Positions 1-8,235 of a DNA stretch of 64,000 bases are shown here, in pieces. Position numbers and translations under genes: made by a program. The DNA is from Mucilaginibacter lacusdianchii (GTDB taxonomy: Bacteria; Bacteroidota; Bacteroidia; Sphingobacteriales; Sphingobacteriaceae). The notes beneath the pieces were generated by a model, which saw nothing but the letters and a program-made list of their open reading frames with translations, did not search any database and was not told the origin of the DNA. The stretch is from positions 434,001-498,000 of the forward strand of contig NZ_WSRW01000002.1 in NCBI RefSeq assembly GCF_009770985.1, given 5' to 3'. The stretch's first letter is position 1. Each line of letters begins with the position of its first letter.

Positions 1-406
1 TTACGCGCTGTGCTTTTTGAGGATCTTTATCTTGCAGCAATTCATTCATTTCATCGGGTATAATTTGCCATGATAAGCCGAATTTATCTTTCAGCCAACC
101 ACATCGACCGGGTGCTCCACCCTCCGATAAGTTATCCCAGTAATAATCTACTTCTTCCTGCGTTTGGCAACGCACTACAAAAGATACCGCCTCGGTGAAT
201 TTGAAATGTGGTCCGCCATTTAAAGCTGTAAATGTTTGACCATTCAAGTCGAAGCTGGCCGTCATAACCGTTCCGGCTGGCCCCGGCCCACCTTGGCCAT
301 AGCGTACCATAGAGTTGATTTTAGAATTTTTGAAAACGGAAGTATAAAAGTTTACAGCCTCTTCGGCATTGTCATTAAACCATAAAAACGGGGTAATCTT
401 TTGCAT
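1..406 (-). CDS. VOC/PhnB-like protein, 3' end outside the window
   Basis: The reading frame opens at an ATG at 406 on the minus strand and runs without a stop to base 2, giving 135 residues; the C-terminus lies beyond the left edge. The N-terminus MQKITPFLWFNDNAEEAVNF and the later segments SFDLNGQTFTALNGGP and FGLSWQIIPDEM are typical of PhnB-like proteins of the vicinal-oxygen-chelate (glyoxalase) fold, often labelled 3-demethylubiquinone-9 3-methyltransferase. Such proteins are usually about 160 residues, so only a short piece is missing. The fold assignment is well supported; the substrate is unknown, and the methyltransferase label should not be taken as an activity. Confidence 0.85.
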   Translation of the reverse strand, partial: MQKITPFLWFNDNAEEAVNFYTSVFKNSKINSMVRYGQGGPGPAGTVMTASFDLNGQTFTALNGGPHFKFTEAVSFVVRCQTQEEVDYYWDNLSEGGAPGRCGWLKDKFGLSWQIIPDEMNELLQDKDPQKAQRV

Positions 407-588
407 GATGATTAATTTAGTTTACAGTATATCAATTGGTTTACACACAAACATACAACATAACCAGCTTGTGGCAAGGGTAAAAAAGCGACAATAATCG
501 GGCACCTTGCGACAATCACATATTTCCTATACAGCAACTACTTTCCCGTCAGTTAAAACAGGATTTCCATCATGGTGTTAACTACCTG

Positions 589-1350
589 ATGAATGAAAAC
601 AGTGATAGCGCATTCTTTTCAGGTACAAGTAATATAGTACTGCCCGTAGCCAACAAACTTGCATTTCCGTCCGAGTTTCAGCACAGAAGCAGGTTAGCAT
701 ATTATGGCTCTTTGTTTAATAGTGTAGAAATTAACAGCACCTTTTACAAGTTGCCAATGGCATCAACTGTTGCCAAATGGGCTGTTGAAGTGACCGATAG
801 TTTTAGGTTTACCTTTAAGCTATGGCAGGATATAACTCATAACAACGGCCTTAATTTTAATGCTACCGATGTGCACCGTTTTATGCATACAATTAGCTAC
901 GCTGGTGTTAAAAAAGGCTGCTTGCTGGTTCAGCTTCCACCTAGCACTACTTTAAACCGGCCACAGCTACAACATTTATTAACTGAAATAAAACAGGCAG
1001 ATACTACGGGCGAATGGCCGATAGCAGTAGAGTTCAGGCACAAATCATGGTATCAGCCCGAAGTTTATGACATGCTTGACGATTACAACATGGCCATGGT
1101 GATACATGATTTACCCGCCTCGGCAGCACCATTACGCATAGGCGAAGCTAATTTCATATATCTGCGTTTTCATGGCCCTAACGGTGGTTACCGCGGCAGC
1201 TATACCGAAGATTTTTTGTATGAATACGCGCAGTATATCAACGAGTGGATGCAAGACGGCAAAACGGTGTACGCCTACTTCAACAACACGATGGGCGAAG
1301 CAGTCAAAAATCTTATGACCTTAAACAAGTTTGTAAAAGAAAAAATCTGA
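589..1350 (+). CDS. DUF72 (YecE-like) family protein
   Basis: This 253-residue protein carries the DUF72 hallmarks: SGTSN at 11-15, FNSVEINSTFY at 43-53 and the DITH segment at 81-84, in the order found in YecE-like TIM-barrel proteins. The biochemical role of the family is not established. The ATG at 589 is preceded by no purine-rich ribosome site, as is usual in Bacteroidota. Its stop is one base from the stop of the convergent acetyltransferase-like gene, so the two transcripts must terminate inside each other's coding region or overlap. Confidence 0.88.
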   Translation: MNENSDSAFFSGTSNIVLPVANKLAFPSEFQHRSRLAYYGSLFNSVEINSTFYKLPMASTVAKWAVEVTDSFRFTFKLWQDITHNNGLNFNATDVHRFMHTISYAGVKKGCLLVQLPPSTTLNRPQLQHLLTEIKQADTTGEWPIAVEFRHKSWYQPEVYDMLDDYNMAMVIHDLPASAAPLRIGEANFIYLRFHGPNGGYRGSYTEDFLYEYAQYINEWMQDGKTVYAYFNNTMGEAVKNLMTLNKFVKEKI

Positions 1351-1351
1351 T

Positions 1352-1984
1352 TCAGGCTTGTTGATTCATTAATTGCTGGAAGCAATCGATATACTGCCCA
1401 ACGTGCAAACCGTCTACCAAGCCGTGATGCACATGAATAGACAGCGGCATCAATTTTAAACCATTCTGCTCGGTCATCTTACCGAATGAAATCATCGGCT
1501 CGCTGCTTCGAGCAGCATACATGCGGGCATGTGATAATGAAGTAAAATTAATCCAAGGCAATGCAGAAAATCGAACGAAGTCAGTTCTGTCTGATAAAAC
1601 CAGCCCGGTTGAGCTTTGTACCAGTTCAGTTTGTTTTTGGGCTTCATCCATAAAAGCTTGCAGCGTTGGATGAAAATCAAAATAACCAAACCCAAAAGTA
1701 CCATCAGCACGCCCAACGGTGGTGCTGGCATTGATGGTTTCGTATATGTAAACATTCCCGTTCTCAATGCGGTACTTAAACGGCTCTATTTGCTGAACTG
1801 CGGCTAACGACTGGTATAAATAGTAGAGGTAAAAAGACAAGCTATTGCTTTTGGCAAACCGGTATGCTGCAGTACAATCAATATTAACGCACACACTATG
1901 AAATGGCTCTTCAAATTGGCTAAAAAGTTCGTAATGCGCCTTGCGGTTCCAGGTATCTATATTAAGTTGCTGTTTCATGATCAC
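1352..1984 (-). CDS. chloramphenicol acetyltransferase-like (CatA-type) protein
   Basis: The 210-residue protein has the length and landmarks of the trimeric CAT family: PWINFTSLSH in the middle and LMPLSIHVHHGLVDGLHV near the C-terminus. The latter holds the HHxxxDG motif (186-192), whose second His (187) is the expected general base and whose Asp (191) is structural. The family transfers acetyl groups from acetyl-CoA to hydroxyls. Sequence alone cannot show that chloramphenicol is the substrate; chromosomal homologues often have other or unknown substrates. There are no mobile-element signs around it. ATGs at 1984 and 1978 are both possible starts. Confidence 0.85.
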   Translation of the reverse strand: MIMKQQLNIDTWNRKAHYELFSQFEEPFHSVCVNIDCTAAYRFAKSNSLSFYLYYLYQSLAAVQQIEPFKYRIENGNVYIYETINASTTVGRADGTFGFGYFDFHPTLQAFMDEAQKQTELVQSSTGLVLSDRTDFVRFSALPWINFTSLSHARMYAARSSEPMISFGKMTEQNGLKLMPLSIHVHHGLVDGLHVGQYIDCFQQLMNQQA

Positions 1985-2064
1985 GGATAATATACAAAAG
2001 CTTTTACAGGGTGCAATGATAGCTATATCTGCTTAAATTAGCACACAGAAGTTAAGCGCCCTAT

Positions 2065-2817
2065 ATGATGTTTATTTTATCCAAGCTACTGTTGTTCCTG
2101 CTGTTTCCTATTACCTGGGTACTGGTTTTGTTAGTAAGTGCATTACTCGTTAAAAATACAAAACGTAAACGGTGGCTACTTTTAAGTTGCCTGATAGTAT
2201 TTTACCTGTTTTCTATCCCGGCGCTTTTAAAAGTATACGCTGAATCTTGGAGATACCCGGCTACCTCAACTGTTAAAAGCCCCACCTACAGCTGTGCCAT
2301 TGTGCTAGGCGGCTTTTCATCTGAAAAGTATGACGGCGGGGCTTATTTTAATTGGGCAGCCGACCGCTTCATCCAAGCCATTAAGCTTAAAGCTAGCGGA
2401 CAGGCATCACACATTTTGATCACGAGCGGCAATGCCAGCATAAAGCCTGACGCTTTTAAAGAAGCCGACTGGGTAAACACACAACTGAAAGAAATGAACA
2501 TTCCGGACAGTTGCATATTAATTGAAAATCGTTCAAGAAACACCATTGAAAATGCATTGTATACAAAACAACTATTAGCTAAAACACACTTGCAGCCCCC
2601 CTACTTATTGGTTACCTCCGATTTTCATATGCGCCGCAGCATGCTCATTTTTCAAAAAACTGGGGTCAACGTGGTGCCTTATCCTTGTAATTATTCAACT
2701 ACCGTAAGTAAATTCAATTGGGGCAATTTTTTGCCTAGTTCTGTTACATTTAGTGAATGGGATTTGTATACTAAAGAGTTGGTAGGTTATATAGTTGCTA
2801 CCTTGCATAAATACTAA
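2065..2817 (+). CDS. YdcF/ElyC-like DUF218 membrane protein
   Basis: The N-terminus has two hydrophobic segments (about residues 5-30 and 36-55), followed by a DUF218 domain with CAIVLGG near residue 77, a RSRNTIENA segment and the LLVTSDFHMRRS motif. This architecture matches inner-membrane ElyC/YdcF-like proteins; E. coli ElyC is linked to envelope maintenance. Two adjacent ATGs (2065 and 2068) leave the exact start open. The gene is monocistronic, ends just before a long bidirectional hairpin and converges on the haloperoxidase-like lipoprotein gene. The function in this organism is unknown. Confidence 0.85.
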   Translation: MMFILSKLLLFLLFPITWVLVLLVSALLVKNTKRKRWLLLSCLIVFYLFSIPALLKVYAESWRYPATSTVKSPTYSCAIVLGGFSSEKYDGGAYFNWAADRFIQAIKLKASGQASHILITSGNASIKPDAFKEADWVNTQLKEMNIPDSCILIENRSRNTIENALYTKQLLAKTHLQPPYLLVTSDFHMRRSMLIFQKTGVNVVPYPCNYSTTVSKFNWGNFLPSSVTFSEWDLYTKELVGYIVATLHKY

Positions 2818-2825
2818 TAAGTTTA

Positions 2826-2880
2826 TACTTGCCATAAAAAAGGCTATATCATTTAGATATAGCCTTTTTTATGGCAAGTA
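2826..2880. terminator. bidirectional terminator hairpin
   Basis: A perfect 25-bp inverted repeat (2826-2850 with 2856-2880) encloses a 5-nt ATTTA loop between two convergent genes. Each arm contains an A6/T6 run next to GGCTATATC, so both strands yield a hairpin containing a U-tract. The stem is much longer than a minimal terminator. Confidence 0.85.
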
Positions 2881-2894
2881 ATATAATTTTCAAC

Positions 2895-4442
2895 TTAGTG
2901 CCCTGCATCGGCATTGGCTTTCGCAATAGCTAAATCGCCAACTTTGTGACCTGTAACCAGTCCCTCCTGGCAATCAGACCGGTAATGGATACCACCATAC
3001 ATACGAGAGTTAGATGCTTCGGTTGCTTTACTATCAAACTCTGATGCATATTCTGGCAAAATGAAACCTAATACACGGGCAGCAGCACCACTGAAGCTGG
3101 AGTGCCCTGATATATAAGCCGGAAAATTAGGTACTCCAGTAAGCGTTTTAATGCTTGGATCTAACTGACACGGACGTGCATTAAAATAATAGTACTTAGT
3201 GTTCCAGCACATAATAGCGGCATCCATCATACTGGCATTCAACAACGCCAAATTACGAGCCCATCTAATTTCACTATATTGCTTTTCCACAAATTTTTCG
3301 CTGGCTATGGCATTCCAGTGGCCGGGGGGCGTATAAGTGCCTACGCCATCAGCCCAAAAGTTTACAATGCGCATAGTTTCTTTTGTAGGCTTATTGGTGT
3401 AACTTGATATTTCATCTAATTCTTTACGCATTTGAGTAGAACCGGCAGATGGCGGCGGACCAGGCCGCAAGGACGCTACATCATCAGCATTAAACAACAA
3501 CGGTTTTACATTACCAAAACCCGGCAGCATTGGCGGGCGTTTAGGCGTTTCCAGTGATATCCAGGGCGTTTCGCCTTTGGCTATGCAATCTGACTCCAGC
3601 TTTGCCCACATAGCGGCATCGCCTACTGATTTTCCCATATTATCGGTTTTAGCACGTTGTATAATTTTTCGCGCTACCCATCGGCCTAATGAATCGCCGG
3701 CTGTAAGTTCGCTTTCTACATTGGCGCCACTCCACAGGCGATAGCTTTTTTCTTGAGCAGCCATTTTATTGATGTAATCCACATCAGCCGGAAAAAGCAG
3801 TTTCATTATTTCAAGCGAAGCACCCGATACCACAGCATCTTCTGACGGGTAAGACGGCAATTCACTTTTAGGCACAGATACATTAATGGAAGCATCTGCT
3901 TTATAAGGCGCCGGGGTGTTATACTGATTTTTAAACTTCCAGGCCATTATCAATGCATCATACTGAGCAACGCTTACATAGGCATACGCGCGGGCGGCAT
4001 ATGGTGGATTGGAAAAAGGGAACACGGGATATGAAAACGGGTTGGCAGCATTGGGTATCGGATAAGTACCATCATCGTTTTGGTAAGGCGGCAGGTTATG
4101 CTTGGCTACGAGTTCGCGCATAATTTCATTCCAACGCAAAATGCTTCCTGCCTTCCAGTAATCGATGATTTTTTTCTGATCATCGGATAAATTAGTGCTG
4201 GCCTGTTTTAGTGCCTTTAGCTCATTTAAATATGCCGTTGATGATACGCTGTTGGGGGCTGGCAATGGAAAATCGGCCACATTGGTAGCTATAAAAGGCT
4301 TCCATTCTGATGCACTTAAATCAATATTTGCCGGATTTAATGCTGGTAAATCATCAGTACGTTCATTAACATCTTTATTACAAGATGTTGTAAAACTTAA
4401 TGCTAATGCTGAAATGCTTAACCAAGTAAAAACTTTCTTCAT
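2895..4442 (-). CDS. vanadium-dependent haloperoxidase/PAP2-like lipoprotein
   Basis: The 515-residue product starts with a lipoprotein signal ending in SFTTSCNKD, so Cys21 is the likely lipidated residue. The C-terminal third carries the vanadate/phosphate-binding triad of the PAP2/haloperoxidase superfamily: ARPCQ at about 422-426, SGHSSFSGAA from 445 with the acid-base His, and SRMYGGIHYRSD ending near 490 with another His and Arg. This layout matches bacterial vanadium-haloperoxidase-like and acid-phosphatase-like lipoproteins. Which reaction it catalyses cannot be read from the motifs. It lies 3 bp downstream of the barrel-protein gene at 4446-5384, so the two are probably cotranscribed. 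Confidence 0.87.
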   Translation of the reverse strand: MKKVFTWLSISALALSFTTSCNKDVNERTDDLPALNPANIDLSASEWKPFIATNVADFPLPAPNSVSSTAYLNELKALKQASTNLSDDQKKIIDYWKAGSILRWNEIMRELVAKHNLPPYQNDDGTYPIPNAANPFSYPVFPFSNPPYAARAYAYVSVAQYDALIMAWKFKNQYNTPAPYKADASINVSVPKSELPSYPSEDAVVSGASLEIMKLLFPADVDYINKMAAQEKSYRLWSGANVESELTAGDSLGRWVARKIIQRAKTDNMGKSVGDAAMWAKLESDCIAKGETPWISLETPKRPPMLPGFGNVKPLLFNADDVASLRPGPPPSAGSTQMRKELDEISSYTNKPTKETMRIVNFWADGVGTYTPPGHWNAIASEKFVEKQYSEIRWARNLALLNASMMDAAIMCWNTKYYYFNARPCQLDPSIKTLTGVPNFPAYISGHSSFSGAAARVLGFILPEYASEFDSKATEASNSRMYGGIHYRSDCQEGLVTGHKVGDLAIAKANADAGH

Positions 4443-4445
4443 AGC

Positions 4446-5384
4446 TTATCTTCCAATAGTATGTTTAGACAATTTAAATGCATAATCTATTCCCGCCATA
4501 AAACCGGTAGACTCCCCTACATTACGCCCGCTTAATGTACGCCATGCATTGGCATGAAAGCCCAAAGCAGTATTGCGGGGAACGTAATATTTGGCTTCTA
4601 ACCCGGCCTTGGTACTGTTCATCCGGTTGCTTACAAAGGGCATATCGTTTCTACGGATATCAAAGCCGCCAAAGGTGGTCATGTTTTCCATAAAGGCCTG
4701 TGCAATTAGGGTTCTGGAACGATAGCCGGCCATCAGTAAAAAATTACCGGCATTGGGCATATATACTTCGCTGGAATTAATTTGGCGGGTGGTATAGTAA
4801 GCTTCCCGATCAAGCCTTACATTACCGCGCAACATATAAGCACCGGATAAGGTGGCAAACAATTTGTTCCGCTGATAGTCGGCCGTTAACCTGCCGCTCA
4901 ATACCTTACTACCCAAACCAACACACATAGGCATAAAATCAATATTATAATTATTGCTGGGGGTTGAATAGCCGCCTACTGCAAACACTGAAAATTTTCG
5001 ATTGCCCCACACAGAGGCTACAGGCTTCCATTTTACAAACAGGTTAATATCCTGAAAACCGTTTAATCCTTGTAAAGTACCTTTGCTGGCATTAACTGAT
5101 ATATAGGGTATTGCCGCCAATAAATTCAAATTATTGGTAATTCCATAATTAAGCATCAGTGTAGCCGATTGGGTAGATAAAGCGCCTATATTATCATTAT
5201 TGCGCTTTAATGTGCCTTCCCAGTAATTTGTCCAGCTGCTATAACCATAACTAAGGGCTACGCACAAATTATTTTTAGGCATCATCAATGCATCCTGTTC
5301 GGTTTGCGCCTGTGCCGGGTACATCACACCGCAAAGCAGCAGCAAAACAGCATTGCTTAACAGCCATTTGTAATACATTTTCAT
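4446..5384 (-). CDS. predicted outer-membrane beta-barrel protein
   Basis: The 312-residue product has a Sec signal peptide ending near MYPAQAQ. The rest alternates hydrophobic and polar residues in short strands rich in Tyr, Gly and Asn (for example CVALSYGYSSWTNYW and LTADYQRNKLFATLSGAY) and closes with AGIDYAFKLSK, as in small outer-membrane barrels and transporter-like proteins. No enzyme motif is visible. It is the first gene of a probable two-gene operon with the haloperoxidase-like lipoprotein 3 bp downstream, which suggests a shared envelope role. The family was not identified with certainty. Confidence 0.7.
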   Translation of the reverse strand: MKMYYKWLLSNAVLLLLCGVMYPAQAQTEQDALMMPKNNLCVALSYGYSSWTNYWEGTLKRNNDNIGALSTQSATLMLNYGITNNLNLLAAIPYISVNASKGTLQGLNGFQDINLFVKWKPVASVWGNRKFSVFAVGGYSTPSNNYNIDFMPMCVGLGSKVLSGRLTADYQRNKLFATLSGAYMLRGNVRLDREAYYTTRQINSSEVYMPNAGNFLLMAGYRSRTLIAQAFMENMTTFGGFDIRRNDMPFVSNRMNSTKAGLEAKYYVPRNTALGFHANAWRTLSGRNVGESTGFMAGIDYAFKLSKHTIGR

Positions 5385-5839
5385 TGTATAAGAACAGGTT
5401 ATAAATTGGTTAGTATTTGATTACAACATAAGCCTTTCTTAATATGGAAAAGCTGTTTTAGTAACTCCAATAAATAATTGAAGCTTTATATTATGCCTCG
5501 GTAATGCTGGTTAAACACTAACAGAGGTGCTAAATACATTGTATCAGATCAGAAAACATGTAGCCGCAAATCGATAAAAATCAAAATTTGAAGTTCAGCA
5601 AAAGCATATTACCTGAACAGCATGCTTTGTAAAAGAAATGTTACGTCGGCTTGCTTTTACTAATATATTAAGATTTTAGAAATAGCAAAAATATTTTTTC
5701 CTGTAAAAACATTATGTGCAAATATTTGTAATTGCACACATCTAAATGCACCTTACCTTAGGTATTCATTGATTTTTATTGGAAAATCTGATCAAGCTAC
5801 TCATACGCTTCAAACATATTTGCCACAAACTATCAGTAA
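5385..5839. other. 455-bp intergenic region with an inverted repeat
   Basis: This AT-rich stretch between two minus-strand genes has no credible ORF. It should hold the promoter of the barrel/haloperoxidase operon. A minus-strand TATTTTTG lies at 5693-5686 without a well-spaced upstream element. A 7-bp inverted repeat, TGTGCAA (5715-5721) and TTGCACA (5732-5738) with a 10-nt spacer, is a possible operator. Confidence 0.4.
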
Positions 5840-6958
5840 TTAAGATATAAGTTTCTTGTGCAACCAGCGCCTAACCGGCTCGTCATACAATTTAAGGCAA
5901 GCATATGCCAGTACTACAGAAGATATAATAGTAAGAGCAGCCCACGGAAAAGCAGTCTGAAAACTCATGCCTCTATTACGGCTAACCCAAGCTGTGTAAG
6001 TATAAATAATAGGATAATGGGTAATATAAATGGGATAAGAAATGTCACCTAAGAATTTGCATAGCTTGGAAGAAAACTTACCTTCTACCTGTCCGCTTGC
6101 ACCTAGATAAACAATGAACGGAAATGCAATGATGATAACTAACGACTCGTACAAACCATTAGCCCATAAATGATCGGCACCTCCTATTCTGGGCATCACT
6201 AGGGTAGCCAACAGCAGCAAACTGCACCATAAAAACGCATTGCTAATATGCGACACTTTTACAGTGCGCGATAGCAACAAACCGCCAAAAAACGGGAACA
6301 TCAAACGGGTAAAGCCTATACGTAACTGCTCGGCGTTTAAAGACCATCCACCTATCACATCACCAGTTTTACCGGTTACCGTATAATGAATAAGGGCCGC
6401 ACCTGATATAGCCACCAAGATTGTTAATGCCGTTTTAGAAAACTTGCGCACAAAAAGTGCATACATGATATTGGCCAGGTATTCAAAAAACAGTGACCAT
6501 CCTGGTCCGTTTAACGGGTGCATTTCCTGCCAGCCCCTGATGTCGGCCGATATAGGCAGCGGAATTAAAGTAAATCCTACCAGCATTACCAGCAGCATTT
6601 GCCATACCGGCACTTGATGAATGCCAGGAAAAGCCGGTCCATCCTGAAAATAAAATAAAGCAGCGCCAACAATCATCCCCATTACCACCATAGGCTGTAA
6701 CCGGGCCAAGCGACGTTTAAAAAAGCCACCTAGTGTAAGCTTTTGCCACCGATCATCATAAGCGTAACCAATCACAAAGCCCGATAGTAAAAAAAAGAAA
6801 TCAACCGCCAAATAACCATGATTCACAATTTGATTCAGACGACTGGTGGCATGAGCTTCAAAAGTGTGAAAGATAACAACGGTAAGCGCTGCCACGCCCC
6901 GCAATCCATCTAATATTGGGTAATGCGGCTTAGAGGCCGGTTGAGTATAAGACGACAT
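5840..6958 (-). CDS. acyltransferase 3 (OafA/YrhL-like) membrane protein
   Basis: The 372-residue protein begins YPILDGLRGVAALTVVIFHT, the signature of acyltransferase family 3, including the conserved RG and the His of FHT. About ten hydrophobic segments follow, with FLLSGFVIGYAY and FLGDISYPIYITHYP being typical family motifs near the start and end of the bundle. Members transfer acetyl or other acyl groups onto exported sugars or lipids at the inner membrane. No glycan cluster surrounds it, so the acceptor cannot be guessed. It has no C-terminal SGNH domain. Confidence 0.92.
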   Translation of the reverse strand: MSSYTQPASKPHYPILDGLRGVAALTVVIFHTFEAHATSRLNQIVNHGYLAVDFFFLLSGFVIGYAYDDRWQKLTLGGFFKRRLARLQPMVVMGMIVGAALFYFQDGPAFPGIHQVPVWQMLLVMLVGFTLIPLPISADIRGWQEMHPLNGPGWSLFFEYLANIMYALFVRKFSKTALTILVAISGAALIHYTVTGKTGDVIGGWSLNAEQLRIGFTRLMFPFFGGLLLSRTVKVSHISNAFLWCSLLLLATLVMPRIGGADHLWANGLYESLVIIIAFPFIVYLGASGQVEGKFSSKLCKFLGDISYPIYITHYPIIYTYTAWVSRNRGMSFQTAFPWAALTIISSVVLAYACLKLYDEPVRRWLHKKLIS

Positions 6959-7026
6959 GATAATTGGTTAGCTAGGTTAACGCTGCAATATATCAAATAT
7001 ACTTAGAATTTAAACTAGCATTTCAT

Positions 7027-7320
7027 TTACGCCTTTGATGCCTGAGTTATGATAAATTGAGCAACCTGCTCTTGCTCGGTTACTGATAAATCATCACCAT
7101 CATAAATCCAGTATCCATTCAAGTCAAATAATATCCGTCCTAAATAATCAGGACCATTCTGAAAAGCGGTATAAAGTTCATAACACTGACCACTTGCTTT
7201 TTCTGTTGCCGGAACAACATGTATAATCTCGCCCGGACCGCCATTACGCTTTAACCATGCTTTAGCTGCTCTGGTCAGGTAGTTCTTAATCATCATACTG
7301 ATGTGGAAAAGTTTTTTCAA
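7027..7320 (-). CDS. small hypothetical protein
   Basis: A 97-residue product that I do not recognise. The N-terminus is basic (ISMMIKNYLTRAAKAWLKRNGG) and could be amphipathic; the rest is mixed, with a YLGRILFDLNGYWIYDGDDL segment. Starts at MM (codons 9-10) are also possible. It lies between an acyltransferase gene and the divergent imu cassette with no sign of an operon. Codon use resembles that of its neighbours, which supports a real gene. Confidence 0.6.
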   Translation of the reverse strand: MKKLFHISMMIKNYLTRAAKAWLKRNGGPGEIIHVVPATEKASGQCYELYTAFQNGPDYLGRILFDLNGYWIYDGDDLSVTEQEQVAQFIITQASKA

Positions 7321-7334
7321 AGATAAACAAAATG

Positions 7335-7353
7335 CTAATATTTTTAGTATTAG
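7335..7353. promoter_or_regulatory. palindrome upstream of the imu cassette
   Basis: CTAATA (7335-7340) and TATTAG (7348-7353) form 6-bp inverted arms around a 7-nt spacer, 27 bp before the small ORF and about 150 bp before imuA. The 19-bp span is in the size range of a dimer-binding operator. Damage-inducible control by a LexA-like repressor is known for imu cassettes elsewhere; assigning it here is inference. Confidence 0.35.
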
Positions 7354-7379
7354 TTTTGTGAACCCTAACTGTAAATGTC

Positions 7380-7505
7380 ATGATCCGATTGAATTTAGCT
7401 TCTCGATTCTTATGTATATTATCCGCCTTTTCTTTTGCTGATGCAGGTTTTCGTAACCAGTTTAATCATACTATCCGGTTTAGCCCTATAAATCTCGAGC
7501 TATGA
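7380..7505 (+). CDS. possible 41-codon leader ORF overlapping imuA
   Basis: An ATG at 7380 opens a 41-residue frame whose TGA (7503-7505) overlaps the imuA ATG (7502-7504) as ATGA. The start MIRLNLASRFLCILSAF is basic then hydrophobic, followed by ADAGFRNQF. The overlap is the arrangement expected for translational coupling. No homologue is known to me, and a 41-codon ORF can arise by chance. Confidence 0.35.
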   Translation: MIRLNLASRFLCILSAFSFADAGFRNQFNHTIRFSPINLEL

Positions 7506-8233
7506 ATAATGCAAAAGCAGAAATAATAAGCAGGCTAAAAACTGACATTTTAAAGTGGCAGGGCTTTGTACCGCCTGTTGCTGATGAAGCAAAAGGTATT
7601 GGTTTAGGCCCGTTAGAAGCTTCTTTTCCTAATGGCGTATTTCCTGTTGGGGCGATTCATGAAATGCTTTGCCCTACTGCCGAGCAAGCTGCTGCTACCG
7701 GCGGTTTTTTAACAGGCATCCTGTCTGCCATGATGATGAAAGGCGGTGCTTGTTTGTGGATTGGCACCAACCGGAAAATTTTTCCACCCTCGCTTAATTA
7801 CTTTGAAACAGCTGCCGACAGGCTGATTTTTGTAGACGTAAACCATGAAAAGGATGTGCTTTGGGCAACAGAAGAAGCTCTTAAATGCGAGGGACTGGCC
7901 GCTGTTGTAGCCGAAGTACGGGAGATAAGTTTTGCACAATCCCGAAGATTACAGCTGGCTGTCGAGTCTAGCCGGGTGACGGGTTTTATTTTGCGTAATG
8001 ATTTGCGTAAGCTTACCAGTACCGTTTGTGTAGCCCGCTGGCAGGTTAAACCACTACCCAGCAAAACAGAAGATGAACTGCCCGGCGTTGGCTTTCCGCG
8101 CTGGCAGGTTGAATTGCTGCGTGTAAAAAACGGCAACCCAGGCACATGGCAGTTAGAATGGTTTGAAGGCCGGTTTATGCCTGTTGATGAACAATTCAAC
8201 ACTATTCCATCACACGAACGAAAGGCAGGTTAA
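7502..8233 (+). CDS. imuA: ImuA-like RecA-fold accessory protein
   Basis: The 243-residue protein resembles ImuA, a truncated RecA-like factor of the error-prone ImuA-ImuB-DnaE2 system. Visible landmarks are GVFPVGAIHEMLCPT near residues 45-60, ACLWIGTNRKIFPPSLNYF around 83-101, and the AVVAEVREISFAQSRRLQLAVE helix. A consensus Walker A is not seen, as is common in this family. It lies 2 bp upstream of imuB, which confirms the cassette context. ImuA acts in the cytoplasm with ImuB and DnaE2 in damage-induced mutagenesis. The ATG overlaps the stop of a short upstream ORF. Confidence 0.88.
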   Translation: MNNAKAEIISRLKTDILKWQGFVPPVADEAKGIGLGPLEASFPNGVFPVGAIHEMLCPTAEQAAATGGFLTGILSAMMMKGGACLWIGTNRKIFPPSLNYFETAADRLIFVDVNHEKDVLWATEEALKCEGLAAVVAEVREISFAQSRRLQLAVESSRVTGFILRNDLRKLTSTVCVARWQVKPLPSKTEDELPGVGFPRWQVELLRVKNGNPGTWQLEWFEGRFMPVDEQFNTIPSHERKAG

Positions 8234-8235
8234 CG

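Noticed and set aside
1352..1984. Acquired antibiotic resistance gene (chloramphenicol)
   Set aside because: The protein has the CAT fold, but there are no mobile-element signs and the chromosomal setting does not support acquired resistance; the substrate is unknown.
7798..8202. 134-codon minus-strand frame within imuA
   Set aside because: It is antisense to a well-supported gene and has Ser/Thr-rich low-quality sequence.
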